From Luteitalea sp. TBR-22 (GTDB lineage Bacteria > Acidobacteriota > Vicinamibacteria > Vicinamibacterales > Vicinamibacteraceae), in contig NZ_AP024452.1 of the NCBI RefSeq assembly GCF_016865485.1, forward strand, positions 186,001 to 250,000: 64,000 nucleotides of DNA, read 5' to 3'. The notes below the pieces were generated by a model. That model saw only the letters and a list, made by a program, of their open reading frames with translations, had not been told where the DNA came from and ran no database searches. Positions 50,517-58,658 of the stretch are shown one piece after another. A program made the translations under genes and the position numbers. How positions within the stretch are numbered: the stretch's first letter is position 1; the number at the start of each line of letters is the position of its first letter.

Positions 50517-50996
50517 GTGGCGATCAGGGAACTGGCAGAGACCTGGGCGTCGGTCTACTCGAACTCGGTCGCGATCCGCAGTGCCGTGTCGTTTGCGCAC
50601 TTCGGCGGGTTGATCTGCGGCGGGGGCGCGGCGGTCACCGCGGATCTCGCGATGCTGTCGGCGCTGCGCCGCGACGACGACGCGGTATCGCACGAGATCG
50701 CGCGGGTGCACGCCTTGCACCGCTTCGTCATCGCCTGCCTGGCCGTCATCGTCGCCAGTGGCGCGTTGCTGCTGCTCAAGGACCTCGACGCGCTGCTCGA
50801 GTCGCGGCCCTTCTGGATCAAGATGGGGCTGTTCGTGGCGCTGCTGTGCAACGGCCTGCTGATCATGTGGGCCGAGTCGCGCGTCGCGGCGCGCGGCAGC
50901 AATGGTCACGGTCTGCTGCGGTTGGCCGCAATCGCCAGCCTGATCCTCTGGCTGGCGACCACCCTGGCGGGAACCGTGGTGCCCAATGCCCTGTGA
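50517..50996 (+). CDS. Second four-helix membrane protein of the Rieske operon
   Basis: The 159-residue protein has four helices (about residues 22-45, 69-87, 99-117 and 134-153). Histidines at 28, 65 and 68 sit at helix ends (SFAHFGG, VHALHRFVI). I do not recognise the family, though it looks like a small redox-linked membrane subunit. The GTG start is 1 base after the previous gene, and its end overlaps the Rieske start by 11 bases, so all three proteins are made from one message. Confidence 0.68.
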   Translation: MAIRELAETWASVYSNSVAIRSAVSFAHFGGLICGGGAAVTADLAMLSALRRDDDAVSHEIARVHALHRFVIACLAVIVASGALLLLKDLDALLESRPFWIKMGLFVALLCNGLLIMWAESRVAARGSNGHGLLRLAAIASLILWLATTLAGTVVPNAL

Positions 50997-51462
50997 CCGC
51001 CTGAGTCGTCGCGGCTTCATCGCCGGCAGCGCCTGCGGCGTGTTCACGCTCGCCGCGCTCGGCCTTCCTGGCGACGTCGCCGCCCTGCCCGTGTCGGAGA
51101 TCGAGGCGCAGGGCAATGGCAACGAGCGCAAGTACCCGATCCCGTCGGCCGACGGCGCGAGCATCGATCGTGCGTCGCAGGTCATCCTCGTGCGCTACGC
51201 GGGCAAGGTCTACGCGATGTCGCTCGTGTGCCCGCACGAGAACGCCGCCGTGCGCTGGCTGCCCAAGGACGGCCGCTTCCAGTGCTCCAAGCACACCTCG
51301 CGCTACACGCCCGACGGCACCTTCACGTCGGGACGCGCGACGCGCAACATGGATCGCTTCCCGATCCGGAAGGAGGGCGCGCAGGTGGTGGTCACCATCG
51401 ACCGCGTTTTCCAGTCCGACAAGGACGCCAACGGGTGGAACGGCGCCAACGTACCGGCGTGA
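50986..51462 (+). CDS. Tat-exported Rieske [2Fe-2S] protein
   Basis: The 158-residue protein has a Tat signal (LSRRGFIAGSACGVFTLAAL) and a Rieske fold. The two cluster motifs are CPHENAAVRW (Cys82, His84) and CSKHTSRY (Cys100, His103), giving the C-x-H ... C-x2-H ligand set. A GxP loop is not obvious, as in many reduced Rieske proteins. It faces the periplasm. With the two membrane proteins upstream it could form a small quinol-oxidising complex, by analogy with Rieske/cytochrome b. That is inference from gene order. Confidence 0.9.
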   Translation: MPCDRLSRRGFIAGSACGVFTLAALGLPGDVAALPVSEIEAQGNGNERKYPIPSADGASIDRASQVILVRYAGKVYAMSLVCPHENAAVRWLPKDGRFQCSKHTSRYTPDGTFTSGRATRNMDRFPIRKEGAQVVVTIDRVFQSDKDANGWNGANVPA

Positions 51463-51473
51463 AGTGCCGGATC

Positions 51474-52342
51474 CTAGCCCTGCCGCAGGAACGCGGCGAC
51501 CTCTGGATACAGAGTCGCGTGGAACCCCTCCCTGTCGAACCCGGGGGATCCTGCGAGGGCGGGAACGCCGGATTGGTCATGTGCGCGGGAAATGGCGTCA
51601 GGAACGAGAAGTGGCCGGCGCCGGGCACCACGCGGCTGGTGATCGGCGTCGTGGCGGGCAGGCGAGCGTTGACGATGTCGCCGTGACTGCCGGTCATCGC
51701 GTCGAGGGCACCGGTCAGCGGCAGCACCGGCACCGTCACGTCTGACAGCGACCCCTCCGGGATGAACCACGGCGCCGCGGGCGCCAGCAGCACGACGCAG
51801 GTCACTCGCGGGTCGGCGTCGACGGGGATCGGCTCCGCCGCCATCCCTGGCGTGTCGCGCGCGACGGTGTACGGTCGCCCTCCTGCCAACGCCAGTGCCG
51901 TATACCCTCCCATCGAGTGGCCCACCACGCCCACGGCGCGCGTCTCGGCATGGCGTGCGAAGCCGTCGGGCGACGCGGCCCAGTCGATCACCGCCGACAC
52001 GTCCCGCGGGCGCTGCACCAGGATCTCGGTGCCGTTGGCCAGCGAGTTGTCGTCGCGGTTGTTGCCGGGGTGCGTCGGGAGCAGCACGAGCCAGCCGGCG
52101 CTGGCCAGGTGGCGCGCCAGCCCGCGGTGCGTCAGCGGCGAGCCTCCCGATCCGTGCGACACGACCACCACGGGCCAGGGCCCGGGCGTCGGCACCCCCT
52201 GCTCGACCGCATCGAGGGTGTACGGACCGAAGGCGATCGCCTGCTCGTCGCCGATCGACGGATAGCAGGCGATCACGTCGAGCCCCTCCGGCAGGTGCGC
52301 GGCGGGCACGCGCGCCCGTCGCAGGCCGACGCTATTGGCCAT
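51474..52342 (-). pseudogene. Alpha/beta hydrolase (dienelactone-hydrolase-like), frameshifted near C-terminus
   Basis: The frame from ATG 52342 encodes an alpha/beta hydrolase with the nucleophile elbow GVVGHSMGGYTAL, VVVVSHGSGGSP (oxyanion region) and VPGAGHFSF with the catalytic His. After NPAFPPSQDPPG the frame departs from the family. The family-like ending (FDREGFHATLYPEVAAFLRQ, then stop at 51474) continues in the next frame. One extra base in the run of five G at 51543-51547 would restore it to PPGFDREGFH. This is a one-base deletion in a homopolymer, either real or a sequencing error. All catalytic residues lie before it, so some activity could remain. Confidence 0.8.
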
Positions 52343-52601
52343 GGTGGTGCATCGCCGCGGCGAACTCGGGGAAGTACCGTTCGATCACCGGCAGGTCGAA
52401 CCGCGCCAGGATGGACTCCTTCGGCTCTCGTGCGAGCAGGAAGCCGAACGCCGCCTCCAGCAGTTCCTCGGGCGTCGAGCCCGGCGCGTAGCGCTCCACG
52501 TCGCTCGGCATCACCGTGACCAGGTGCGTGCTGCTGCCACGGTCGTCGGTGACGACGACGCGGAAGGTGGTGCCGGATTCGGCGACGACGTCGATGCCCA
52601 T
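52332..52601 (-). CDS. Small conserved-looking protein, function unknown
   Basis: The 89-residue protein runs IDVVAESGTTFRVVVTDDRG (two beta strands), then RYAPGSTPEELLEAAFGFLLAREPKESIL and FDLPVIERYFPEF. The alpha/beta pattern and codon use fit a real gene. I cannot name a family. The ATG at 52601 is 7 bases after the VIT transporter stop, and its end overlaps the hydrolase start by 11 bases. It is thus the middle gene of a three-gene operon. Confidence 0.65.
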   Translation of the reverse strand: MGIDVVAESGTTFRVVVTDDRGSSTHLVTVMPSDVERYAPGSTPEELLEAAFGFLLAREPKESILARFDLPVIERYFPEFAAAMHHHGQ

Positions 52602-52608
52602 GCCGGTG

Positions 52609-53319
52609 CTATACCACGGCGCCGAACCAGGCGCCCACCGCGGCCGTGACACCCATCGCGAGGGCGCCCCAGAAGGCGACGCGGGTGGCCCCGGCCACCG
52701 GTGAGGCGCCACCGGCGCTCGCGGCCAGCCCGCCCAGCAGCGCCAGTGCCACCAGCGACGCGCCCGACACGGCCGCGGTGAGCCACGGCACCGGCGCGAG
52801 CGCTGCCACCGCCAGGGGGAGTGCGGCGCCGACCGCGAAGGTCGCGGCCGACGTGACCGCTGCCTGCAACGGCCGGGCCGCCAGTTCCACCGAGTGGCCG
52901 AGCTCGTCGCGCGCATGCGCGCCGAGCGCGTCATGCGCGGTCAGCTGGCGGGCGACTTCGCGGGCCAGGTCGGGAGCGAGCCCGCGTGCGACGTAGATGC
53001 CCGTCAGTTCATCTTCCTCGGCCGCAGGCGCTGCGGCCAGTTCGCGGCGCTCGCGATCGAGGTCGGCGCGCTCGGTGTCGGACTGCGAACTGACAGACAC
53101 GTACTCGCCGGCGGCCATGGACAGGGCTCCGGCGACCAGTCCCGCGACCCCGGCGACCAGCACTCCCTGGCGGCCGCTTTCGGCCGCCGCCACCCCCACG
53201 ACCAGGCTGGCGGTGGACACGATGCCGTCGTTGGCGCCGAGCACCGCGGCGCGCAGCCAGCCGATCCGGTCGGTGCGGTGTCGTTCGCGATGCGCGAGAT
53301 CGGGTACGGGAGCGTCCAT
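52609..53319 (-). CDS. VIT1/CCC1-family iron/manganese transporter
   Basis: The 236-residue membrane protein has five helices and the hallmark first-helix motif AAVLGANDGIVSTASLVVGVA. EYVSVSSQSDTERADLDRER follows near 70-90; the acidic cytoplasmic region carries metal-binding Glu/Asp residues (EEDELTGIYVARGL). The last two helices follow SAATFAVGAALPLAVAAL. The family moves Fe2+ or Mn2+ out of the cytoplasm. The ATG at 53319 fits; upstream frame is low-complexity. It is first in an operon with the small protein and the hydrolase. Confidence 0.92.
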   Translation of the reverse strand: MDAPVPDLAHRERHRTDRIGWLRAAVLGANDGIVSTASLVVGVAAAESGRQGVLVAGVAGLVAGALSMAAGEYVSVSSQSDTERADLDRERRELAAAPAAEEDELTGIYVARGLAPDLAREVARQLTAHDALGAHARDELGHSVELAARPLQAAVTSAATFAVGAALPLAVAALAPVPWLTAAVSGASLVALALLGGLAASAGGASPVAGATRVAFWGALAMGVTAAVGAWFGAVV

Positions 53320-53469
53320 GGGAGTCTCCGCAGAAGCGCCGCGGCGGCGCGGTGGCGCGTCACGCCCCGCGGCGCGACGACCTCGTGAACGTACACCAGT
53401 TCGCCGGTCGGCAGCGCGCCGGTCCGCTATGCTTCGACCATCACCCCGTTGCGTCGAGGAGCCACTCCC

Positions 53470-53928
53470 ATGCGTCACCTGCTCGCCGGTCTCGTGCTGT
53501 CGTTGATCATCGTGGTCCCCGCCAACCGCGTCGGCGCGGCGCAAGCTCCGTCGGCCGATCAGGTGGCGGCGGTCAAGGCGGTCGTCGCCCGGTACGTCGC
53601 CGTGCGCGAGGCCCGCGACGCCGCTGGCCTCGCGGCGCTGTTGATGGAGGACGCCGACCAACTGGTGTCGACGGGCGAGTGGCGGCGGGGACGCGAGGCC
53701 GTGGTGACCGGAGGTCTCGCCTCCTCGGCGCGCAGCGGCGGCGTGCGGACCATCGAGGTGGAATCGGTGCGATTTCCCACCCTCGACGTGGCGATCGTCG
53801 ATGGCCGCTACGAGATTGCCGCCACGGCGTCGACGCCGGCGCGACGCATGTGGACGACGTTCGTCATGGTGCGCGGCGCGGTCGGCTGGCGCATCAGCGC
53901 GATCAGGAACATGCGGCCGAGCGAGTAG
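53470..53928 (+). CDS. Secreted SnoaL/NTF2-like (SgcJ/DUF4440-type) protein
   Basis: The 152-residue protein has a signal peptide (LLAGLVLSLIIVVPANRVGAA) and an NTF2-like domain: VKAVVARYVAVREARDAAGLAALLMEDADQLVSTGEW, then GREAVVTGG and VDGRYEIAA, ending VGWRISAIRNM. This cone-shaped fold is used by many small enzymes and binding proteins, so no reaction can be assigned. The stop codon TAG overlaps a heptamer repeat. Confidence 0.85.
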   Translation: MRHLLAGLVLSLIIVVPANRVGAAQAPSADQVAAVKAVVARYVAVREARDAAGLAALLMEDADQLVSTGEWRRGREAVVTGGLASSARSGGVRTIEVESVRFPTLDVAIVDGRYEIAATASTPARRMWTTFVMVRGAVGWRISAIRNMRPSE

Positions 53929-53985
53929 CGCTTACGGCTTAGGACTCACGTCCCGGCTCCCAGCGGCCAGTTCCCGGCTCCTACA
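53926..53985. repeat. Degenerate heptamer repeat (CGGCTCC type)
   Basis: Units in 7-base phase include tagcgct, tacggct, taggact, cacgtcc, cggctcc, cagcggc, cagttcc, cggctcc. Identity between units is lower than elsewhere. It lies between two convergent genes and contains the stop codon of the first. Confidence 0.6.
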
Positions 53986-54469
53986 CGGTGAATGTCACCG
54001 CGTTGCCGGCCACCGTGGTCGGGAAGCTGGTGAGCGGCCTGGTGGCCGGGCCGCGGGCCACGCTGCCGCTCGTAGTGAACAGCGACCCGTGGAACGTGCA
54101 CGCGAACTGGCTGCCGGTGAAGTTGGTGATCAGGTTGCTCTCGTGGGTACAGGTGGCCGTGAGCGCCGTCGCGGTGTCCTGCCCGGTGCGCGCCACCAGG
54201 TAGTTGCCGATGGCGGTGCGCACAAGTGCCGCACCACCGACGGTGGCGAGCGCCCCCTCGAGCGGCACGCTCACGGTGCGGCCGTTCACGGTCCCCGTCG
54301 CGCTGGCCAGCGGCGACCCGGTGCTTCCAGAACCGCCCGGACTCGTGCTGTTGCTGCCACCGCCCCCGCACGCGGCGGTGAGCGTCGCGAGCGTGGCGGC
54401 GGCCGACAGGCAGCCGAGGCTGCAGAAGGCGCGGCGGGACGGGTCGGTCGGCAGGGAGATGTCGGTCAC
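53981..54469 (-). CDS. Tat lipoprotein with Rieske [2Fe-2S] domain, paralogue 1
   Basis: The 162-residue protein has a Tat lipoprotein signal (SRRAFCSLGCLSAAATLATL, lipobox TAAC with Cys34), a Gly/Ser linker (about 35-52) and a small Rieske domain. The cluster ligands are Cys107-x-His109 (CTHES) and Cys124-x2-His127 (CTFHG). The ending GPATRPLTSFPTTV is shared with its neighbour. It is most like the Rieske domains of arsenite-oxidase small subunits and similar exported electron carriers. It sits next to a close paralogue on the same strand. No partner enzyme is adjacent. Confidence 0.88.
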   Translation of the reverse strand: MTDISLPTDPSRRAFCSLGCLSAAATLATLTAACGGGGSNSTSPGGSGSTGSPLASATGTVNGRTVSVPLEGALATVGGAALVRTAIGNYLVARTGQDTATALTATCTHESNLITNFTGSQFACTFHGSLFTTSGSVARGPATRPLTSFPTTVAGNAVTFTV

Positions 54470-54565
54470 CGTTTGTGAGACTCCGGGTGGCGGCGAGCGG
54501 TTGCCTGACTTCGCCCCGGCATCCGCCGGGCGGCCCGGCCCGGAGCCTGCGGCCAGGACCCTGGT

Positions 54566-55063
54566 CTACACCGTGAACGTCACGGTGTTGTTGGCAAACG
54601 TCGTGGGATAGGCGGTGAGCGCCCGGTTGGCGGGTCCTCTGGCCACGGTGCCCGACGTGTTGAACATCGCGCCGTGCGCGGTGCACACGTACTGGCTGCC
54701 GGTCCAGTTGTTGACGGTCTGGCTCTCGTGCGTGCACGTGGCCGTGAGGGCCGTGAACGTGTCGGCTCCCGTCCGCGCGACCAGGTAGCTGCCGACCCCG
54801 GTGCGCACCAGGGCGGCCGTGCCCGGGCCGGTCAGCGGCGATCCGTCGAGCGCCACGGTGACGGTGCGCCCTGAGACCGTCGCGTTGGCCGTGCCGAGGC
54901 CGGTGCCCGTGCTGCCGGACCCTCCCGGGCTCGTCGAGGAGCTGCCACTGCCGCCGCAGGCGCTGGAAAGCGCGCCGAGGGCGACCGCTGCCGCCGAAAG
55001 GCAGGTGTGGGCGCAGAACGTACGACGTGTCTGATCGAGCGGCGGGGTAGCCTGTTCCTTCAC
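54566..55063 (-). CDS. Tat lipoprotein with Rieske [2Fe-2S] domain, paralogue 2
   Basis: The 165-residue protein shares layout and about half its residues with the gene at 53981: Tat signal (QTRRTFCAHTCLSAAAVALG, lipobox ending at Cys36), Gly/Ser linker, ligands Cys110-x-His112 and Cys127-x2-His130 (CTAHG), then GPANRALTAYPTT. An ideal AGGAGG site 6 bases upstream selects the GTG at 55063. The pair looks like a tandem duplication. Two Rieske lipoproteins in a row suggest exported electron relays, but their partner is not in view. Confidence 0.88.
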   Translation of the reverse strand: MKEQATPPLDQTRRTFCAHTCLSAAAVALGALSSACGGSGSSSTSPGGSGSTGTGLGTANATVSGRTVTVALDGSPLTGPGTAALVRTGVGSYLVARTGADTFTALTATCTHESQTVNNWTGSQYVCTAHGAMFNTSGTVARGPANRALTAYPTTFANNTVTFTV

Positions 55064-55319
55064 GAGGGACCTCCTGTGGGTGACACCTGCCACCCTGAGG
55101 AAGTTTGCTCTGCAATATTCATGCGTTCGAGAAAGAGCGTTGGCAGAACTGTGGCGGCCACGACCAGCCATCCGAGTGCCTCCGAGCGGGGACACGGCGT
55201 CCCGTGCAGGCGGCGCGTCGACGCCCGTCGGCCCGCGACCCACCGGGCGCCCGCGGCCCGGCCTCGTCGCGGCGCGGCGTCAGGGCATGTTTCCGGCAGC
55301 AACGGTGTGTGATGATCGC

Positions 55320-55964
55320 GTGGTGCGCCCCAGCCCGACCGCCCGTGCCGCCCAGGTGATCGCGTGCCTGCTCGCCGCAGGTGCCGTCGCCCGCGCCCAA
55401 TCGCCCCGCCTGGTCCAGCCCGGCGCCCCCGGGCAGCCCACCCGGGAGATCTCGGCCGCCGAGGCCACCGACACCTCACGGGTCGCCCATGGGGCAGCCG
55501 ACACGCGATTCATGCAGGGCATGATTGGCCATCATGCACAGGCGCTCGAGATGGTCGCCCTCGTCGAGTCGCGCAGCCGGAACGCCGACCTGAAGCGGCT
55601 GGCGCTCCGGATCGACGTCTCGCAGCGCGACGAGATGCAGATGATGCGCGAGTGGCTGATGCGCCGCGGTGAGGCGCTGCCCGACCCGCACGCCCACCAC
55701 ACGGCGCACGGGCAGATGCCCGGGATGCTGACGGCCGCGCAGATGCAGCAGCTCGCCGCGGCCAGCGGCCCCGAGTTCGACCGCCTCTTCCTCGCCGGCA
55801 TGATCCAGCACCACGAGGGCGCGCTGACGATGGTGAAGGAACTGTTCGCGACGCCGGGCGGGGGACAGGAAGCGGAGATGTTCGACTTCGCCTCGGATGT
55901 CGAGGCGGATCAGGCGATGGAGATTGCGCGCATGCGCGCGCTGTTGAAGGAGCTCGGCAAATGA
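55320..55964 (+). CDS. Exported DUF305 protein, possible metal binding
   Basis: The 214-residue protein has a signal sequence (AAQVIACLLAAGAVARAQ) and a DUF305 domain of the ferritin-like helical type. The two metal-type motifs are FMQGMIGHHAQALEM and FLAGMIQHHEGALTMV, with HAHHTAHGQMPGM between them, rich in His and Met. Such motifs suit copper or another metal. GTG at 55320 or 55323 may start it. Its stop overlaps the ATG of the LVIVD gene, so the two are an operon. Confidence 0.86.
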   Translation: MVRPSPTARAAQVIACLLAAGAVARAQSPRLVQPGAPGQPTREISAAEATDTSRVAHGAADTRFMQGMIGHHAQALEMVALVESRSRNADLKRLALRIDVSQRDEMQMMREWLMRRGEALPDPHAHHTAHGQMPGMLTAAQMQQLAAASGPEFDRLFLAGMIQHHEGALTMVKELFATPGGGQEAEMFDFASDVEADQAMEIARMRALLKELGK

Positions 55965-57862
55965 AGCGTGTCGTTCGTGTGTGGGCCGCCCCGGCCCTCG
56001 TGGTGGCGCTGGCAGTGCCGGCGGCCGCCCAGCAGGCCCAGCAGGCGCCCGCGGCTCCCGCCGCGACACCAGGGCCTGCGTCCTCCGATCCGCGCGTCGG
56101 CCTGAAGGCCGGGCTGCGCGATGCCGGCGTGGCGGCCAAGGGTCTCGAGCTGCTGGCCAACCTGCCCAAGCCGGAGGGGTTCTTCGACCCGAAGTTCCCG
56201 GCCGGCGAGCCGAACCCGCGGATGCCGGACGAAGACGGCGAGAAGAAGGCCGACGCGGCCGCCAAGCCGGCGCCCAAGCCGTCGCCCAAGCCGGCCGCCG
56301 ATGCCGCGGTGAAGCGGCCGCAGCGGTCCTGGGGCGGCCTCAACTTCGCCAACTCGGACCTCGCCTTCAGCGGCACGCACCTCTTCGTCGGCAACTTCAG
56401 CGGGTTCAACATCTACGACGTCAGCACGCCCACCAAGCCGACGCTGATCACGTCGGTCGTGTGCCCCGGTGGGCAGGGCGACGTCTCGGTGCACGGCAAC
56501 CTGCTCTTCATGTCGGTCGAGCAGACGCGCGGCAGGCTCGACTGCGGTGTCAACGGCGTGGAGGATCCGGTCAGCAAGGATCGCTTCCGCGGCGTGCGCA
56601 TCTTCGACATCAGCGACATCCGCACGCCGAAGCAGGTCGCGGCGGTGCAGACCTGCCGCGGCTCGCACACCCACACGCTGGTGACCGACCCGAAGGATCC
56701 GGCCAACGTGTACGTGTACGGATCCGGCACGTCCACGGCGCGCTCGGCCGAGGAACTGGCCGGCTGCTCGGGCAAGGATCCGAAGGAGGATCCCGAGACG
56801 GCGCTCTTCAGCATCGACGTGATCCAGGTGCCCGTGGCGCGTCCGCAGGATGCGAAGGTCGTGGCCCGGCCGCGCATCTTCGCCGACGAGAAGACCGGCA
56901 ACATCGCCGGGCTCTGGGCCGGTGGCGATCATGGTCCTGGCACGCAGAAGACGTCGGTCACCAACCAGTGCCACGACATCACGGTGTTCCCCGAGGTCGG
57001 CCTCGCGGCGGGCGCGTGCTCGGGCAACGGCATCCTCCTCGACATCTCGCAGCCGGCGAGTCCGAAGCGGCTCGACTACGTCGCCGACAAGAACTTCGCC
57101 TACTGGCACTCGGCGACGTTCAACAACGACGGCACGAAGGTCGTGTTCACCGACGAGTGGGGCGGCGGCATGCGTCCGCGCTGCCAGGCCACCGACCAGC
57201 CCAACTGGGGCGCCAATGCCATCTTCGACATCGTCGATCGCAAGCTGGTGTTCAAGAGCTACTACAAGCTGCCTGCGCCGCAGACGGCGACCGAGAACTG
57301 CGTGGCGCACAACGGATCGCTGGTGCCCGTCCCGGGCCGCGACCTGATGGTGCAGGCCTGGTACCAGGGCGGCATCTCGGTGATGGACTTCACCGACTCG
57401 TCCAACCCGAAGGAGATCGCCTTCTTCGACCGCGGGCCGCTCGACGAGAAGAACCTGATCACGGGCGGGTACTGGTCGGCGTACTGGTTCAACGGCTACG
57501 TGTTCGGCTCGGAGATGTCGCGCGGCGTCGACGTGCTGCGCCTCACGCCGGGCGACCTGCTCACGCAGAACGAACTCGATGCCGCGTCGGCCGTGCAGGC
57601 CAAGGCGTTCAACGTGCAGCACCAGGACAAGGTGAGCTGGCCCGCCAATCGCGCGGTGGCGCTGGCGTACGTCGACCAGCTCGTGCGCTCGGGTGCCGTG
57701 CCAGCCGACCGCGCGCCGATGCTCACCGGTGCCGTCAAGGGTGGCGATGCGTCGCAGCTGACGATGATTGCCGGGCGCCTCGGCGAACGGGCCGCCACCA
57801 TGACCGGCGCCGACGCGGCGCGCATGAAGGCGCTGTCGGCGGTGCTCACCGCGATCAGGTAG
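55961..57862 (+). CDS. Secreted LVIVD-repeat (beta-propeller) protein
   Basis: The 633-residue protein has a signal peptide (WAAPALVVALAVPAAAQQ), a Pro/Ala/Lys-rich linker to about residue 120, and a propeller of LVIVD-type repeats. Repeats include HLFVGNFSGFNIYDVSTPTK, RGVRIFDISDIRTPKQVAAV, NGILLDISQPASPKRLDYVA and GGISVMDFTDSSNPKEIAFF. It has many His and Cys residues (QTCRGSHTHTL, NQCHDITVF). The family's function is unknown; such proteins are often paired with DUF305 genes, as here. It ends in a helical tail. Confidence 0.88.
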   Translation: MKRVVRVWAAPALVVALAVPAAAQQAQQAPAAPAATPGPASSDPRVGLKAGLRDAGVAAKGLELLANLPKPEGFFDPKFPAGEPNPRMPDEDGEKKADAAAKPAPKPSPKPAADAAVKRPQRSWGGLNFANSDLAFSGTHLFVGNFSGFNIYDVSTPTKPTLITSVVCPGGQGDVSVHGNLLFMSVEQTRGRLDCGVNGVEDPVSKDRFRGVRIFDISDIRTPKQVAAVQTCRGSHTHTLVTDPKDPANVYVYGSGTSTARSAEELAGCSGKDPKEDPETALFSIDVIQVPVARPQDAKVVARPRIFADEKTGNIAGLWAGGDHGPGTQKTSVTNQCHDITVFPEVGLAAGACSGNGILLDISQPASPKRLDYVADKNFAYWHSATFNNDGTKVVFTDEWGGGMRPRCQATDQPNWGANAIFDIVDRKLVFKSYYKLPAPQTATENCVAHNGSLVPVPGRDLMVQAWYQGGISVMDFTDSSNPKEIAFFDRGPLDEKNLITGGYWSAYWFNGYVFGSEMSRGVDVLRLTPGDLLTQNELDAASAVQAKAFNVQHQDKVSWPANRAVALAYVDQLVRSGAVPADRAPMLTGAVKGGDASQLTMIAGRLGERAATMTGADAARMKALSAVLTAIR

Positions 57863-57866
57863 GCCG

Positions 57867-57976
57867 ACGGCTCAAGGCTTCAGGCTCAAGGCTCGGAGAT
57901 CATCCTGTCACTGTGCTTTCTGAGCCCTGAGCCCTGAGCTCTACGACTTCCGACTGCCGACCGCCGACTGCCGTTC
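57867..57976. repeat. Inverted heptamer element (GGCTCAA ... TGAGCCC), copy 3, plus GCCGACT array
   Basis: The left arm (57867-57901) is acggctc, aaggctt, caggctc, aaggctc. The right arm (57914-57941) is tgctttc, two tgagccc, tgagctc. A second heptamer family follows without a break: tacgact, tccgact, gccgacc, gccgact, gccgttc (57942-57976), ending one base before the methyltransferase GTG. Confidence 0.92.
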
Positions 57977-57977
57977 C

Positions 57978-58658
57978 GTGTCGTTCTCCCACGGCTCGAA
58001 GTCCCGCCTCACCGACAAGGACCTCGGACGCTTCCCGTCCGGGTCCTTGTTCGATCGCCTGGCGCGCGCGGTGTGTCGCGCCGGCGTGCTCCCTCGCAAG
58101 GAGCTCTACGAAGCCTGGGAAGTGGCGCGCCGCGCCCGTCGGCGCTTCCGCGGCGGCCGCGTCGTCGATCTCGCGGCGGGCCACGGCCTGCTCGCCCACG
58201 TGATGCTGCTGCTCGACGACACCTCGCCGCGTGCCATTGCCGTGGACACGGTGGTGCCTCCGTCCGCCGCGCGCCTGCACGACGTGCTTGTCGAGGAGTG
58301 GCCCCGGCTGCGCGACCGCGTGCAGGTCGTGTCGTCGCCACTCGATGACGTGTCGCTGCACGAGGACGACGTGGTGGTGTCGAGCCACGCGTGCGGCGAA
58401 CTCACGGACCTCATCCTCGACCGCGTCATCGCTGCCGGAACGGGAGTTGCCGTGCTGCCGTGCTGTCACGACGTGGATACGTGCGACGTCGGCCCGCTCA
58501 CCGGTTGGCTGGACCCGGCGCTGGCGATTGACGTGCGCCGAGCGGCGCGTCTCGAGCAGGCCGGCTACACCGTCTGGACGCAGACGATTCCGGCGTCGAT
58601 CACCCCGAAGAACCGCCTGCTGCTCGCCTCACCCATCAGAATGCTTTCTGAGCCCTGA
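57978..58658 (+). CDS. Class I SAM-dependent methyltransferase-like protein
   Basis: The 226-residue protein has a SAM-binding fold: GGRVVDLAAGHGLLAHVMLL near 58-77 (motif I), RAIAVDTVVPPSAARL near 86-101 (motif II), and VVVSSHACGELTDLILDR near 133-150. PCCHD near 162 resembles the cysteine pair of METTL25-type methyltransferase domains. The substrate is unknown. The last five residues (MLSEP) and the TGA stop lie inside a TGAGCCC repeat array, so the array sets the C-terminus. The start is GTG at 57978. Confidence 0.78.
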   Translation: MSFSHGSKSRLTDKDLGRFPSGSLFDRLARAVCRAGVLPRKELYEAWEVARRARRRFRGGRVVDLAAGHGLLAHVMLLLDDTSPRAIAVDTVVPPSAARLHDVLVEEWPRLRDRVQVVSSPLDDVSLHEDDVVVSSHACGELTDLILDRVIAAGTGVAVLPCCHDVDTCDVGPLTGWLDPALAIDVRRAARLEQAGYTVWTQTIPASITPKNRLLLASPIRMLSEP

